Made by a program: the position numbers and the translations under genes. Below are positions 63,210-64,000 of a stretch of DNA of 64,000 nucleotides, piece by piece. The notes under the pieces are model-generated. The model was not told the DNA's origin. It saw nothing but the letters and a program-made list of their open reading frames with translations, and searched no databases. Numbering within the stretch: the stretch's first letter is position 1; each line of letters starts with the position of its first letter. The stretch is from Diadema setosum (taxonomy: Eukaryota > Echinodermata > Echinoidea > Diadematoida > Diadematidae): assembly GCA_033980235.1 (NCBI GenBank), contig CM067064.1:546501-610500 (forward strand), given 5' to 3'.

Positions 63210-64000
63210 ATGGCAGCCAAGTTCGATGCTGCAGAGTTTGTGAAAGACGTCACTCTTGGTAGATTGAGAGGGTTAGTGAAAGCCCAATTGATTGAGGTTG
63301 CAACTCATGTAGATGCTGATATCAGAGAGTGTAGTCGAAAGAAAGAAATCTTTGCAGTTCTGGTGAAGAAGCTTGAACTGGGTGGTGTAGAATACATGTA
63401 TGAACACACAGACCACAATGAGAGTACAGATGAGATTGAGAGTGCTGGTAGAAAAACTGCTCCAAGTACTACTACTACTACTAGACCTAATGATATGAGG
63501 GTAGATTCCACACAACTCGAATTGGCTAGATTGGAGTTAGAAAAAGAAAAAATAAAGGCAGAAAATCTGATACTCGAACAAGAGTTAATGCAACGTCAAA
63601 TTGAGTTGACCCAGGCCCAGGCCAGTAGCGTCCCAGGGGATAGGCCTAATGTTACTATGTCGAGACCAAAGACGCCTGACATTGCAAAAATGGCAAACAC
63701 AGTCCCCCGCTTTGATGAAGAGGATGTAGACTCTTTCTTTTTCTCCTTTGAGAGAATAGCCAGGAATTTGGAGTGGGAGAAGAAATATTGGTCCATGATA
63801 GTACAACAAAAGCTCACAGGCAAGGCACATTCAGTAGTGTCTGCTCTCTCGGATGAGGAGGCAAATAACTATGACACAGTTAAGGAAGCAGTCCTTCTTG
63901 CCTATCAGTTAGTCCCAGAAGCCTACAGGCAAAAGTTTCGAGGATATAGGAGAGGTTCGGGACAGACATACGTAGAGTTTCAGAGAGAAAAAGAAATCAT
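63210..64000 (+). CDS. LTR-retrotransposon gag with SCAN-like domain (Ty3/Gypsy, Gmr1-like), runs off the window
   Basis: The frame is open for 263 codons from ATG at 63210 to the edge, with no stop. It begins MAAKFDAAEFVKDVTLGRLR, followed by a helical segment, a Ser/Thr linker (APSTTTTTRPND), and a charged coiled-coil-like stretch rich in Glu/Lys/Gln (LARLELEKEKIKAENLILEQ). The capsid-like part then follows: VPRFDEEDVDSFFFSFERIA, KLTGKAHSVVSALS and LVPEAYRQKFRGYRRGSGQT. 'xPEAYRxxFR' is the SCAN-domain signature, known to derive from the capsid of Gmr1-like Gypsy elements. Gag would assemble the particle that packages element RNA. An intact frame suggests a young copy; pol should follow beyond the window. 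Confidence 0.8.
   Translation, partial: MAAKFDAAEFVKDVTLGRLRGLVKAQLIEVATHVDADIRECSRKKEIFAVLVKKLELGGVEYMYEHTDHNESTDEIESAGRKTAPSTTTTTRPNDMRVDSTQLELARLELEKEKIKAENLILEQELMQRQIELTQAQASSVPGDRPNVTMSRPKTPDIAKMANTVPRFDEEDVDSFFFSFERIARNLEWEKKYWSMIVQQKLTGKAHSVVSALSDEEANNYDTVKEAVLLAYQLVPEAYRQKFRGYRRGSGQTYVEFQREKEI

Overview
The window looks like metazoan DNA, most likely from a marine invertebrate (an echinoderm is my best guess; a cephalochordate or another lophotrochozoan/deuterostome is possible). It has split genes with GT..AG introns, many short inverted-repeat elements, LINEs of two very different clades, a Harbinger remnant, a tRNA-headed SINE, a SCAN-type LTR-retrotransposon gag, and long poly-G/C and TA microsatellites. 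No bacterial, organellar or CRISPR signal was seen.

Layout. 1-951: 3' end of a LINE on the plus strand. 1474-4800: Tc1/mariner fossil, a hammerhead-ribozyme-like motif on the minus strand, foldback elements and microsatellites. 4888-42158: one long plus-strand gene. It starts with a signal-peptide exon and continues as about 20 short exons, each encoding a fibronectin type III (FN3) domain, half of one, or an EGF-like domain. Almost every exon is bounded by phase-1 introns, so exons can be lost, gained or skipped without changing frame. Domain order: signal peptide; FN3-like exons 2-6; an orphan half-FN3 exon 7; FN3 exons 8-11; a split FN3 (exons 12+13); EGF exons 14-17; then a second block that repeats exons 10 (dead), 11, 12, 13, 14, 4, 5 and 6 in that order. 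The last exon runs into a stop where its twin has a splice donor.

42159-48031 is intergenic and rich in microsatellites and small foldback elements. At 48032 a second signal-peptide exon appears. It has the same length and donor as exon 1 and a near-identical peptide, so the locus is a tandem gene family. No further exon of that second gene is found in the remaining 15.9 kb, which is almost entirely transposons: a SINE, a Harbinger element (49165-51590), and a decayed Tx1/L1-type LINE on the minus strand (51671 to about 61027). The LINE is itself interrupted by a CR1/L2/Jockey-group LINE in the opposite direction and by a long-inverted-repeat element with a 9-bp target duplication. The window ends inside the gag of an LTR retrotransposon (63210 to the edge).

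Main points for a second look: an EGF exon split by a TTAA-flanked MITE, whose removal with one TTAA restores the domain; the internal and gene-scale duplications of the FN3/EGF gene; the nested LINE stack; and the minimal hammerhead motif of the kind carried by Penelope-like elements.
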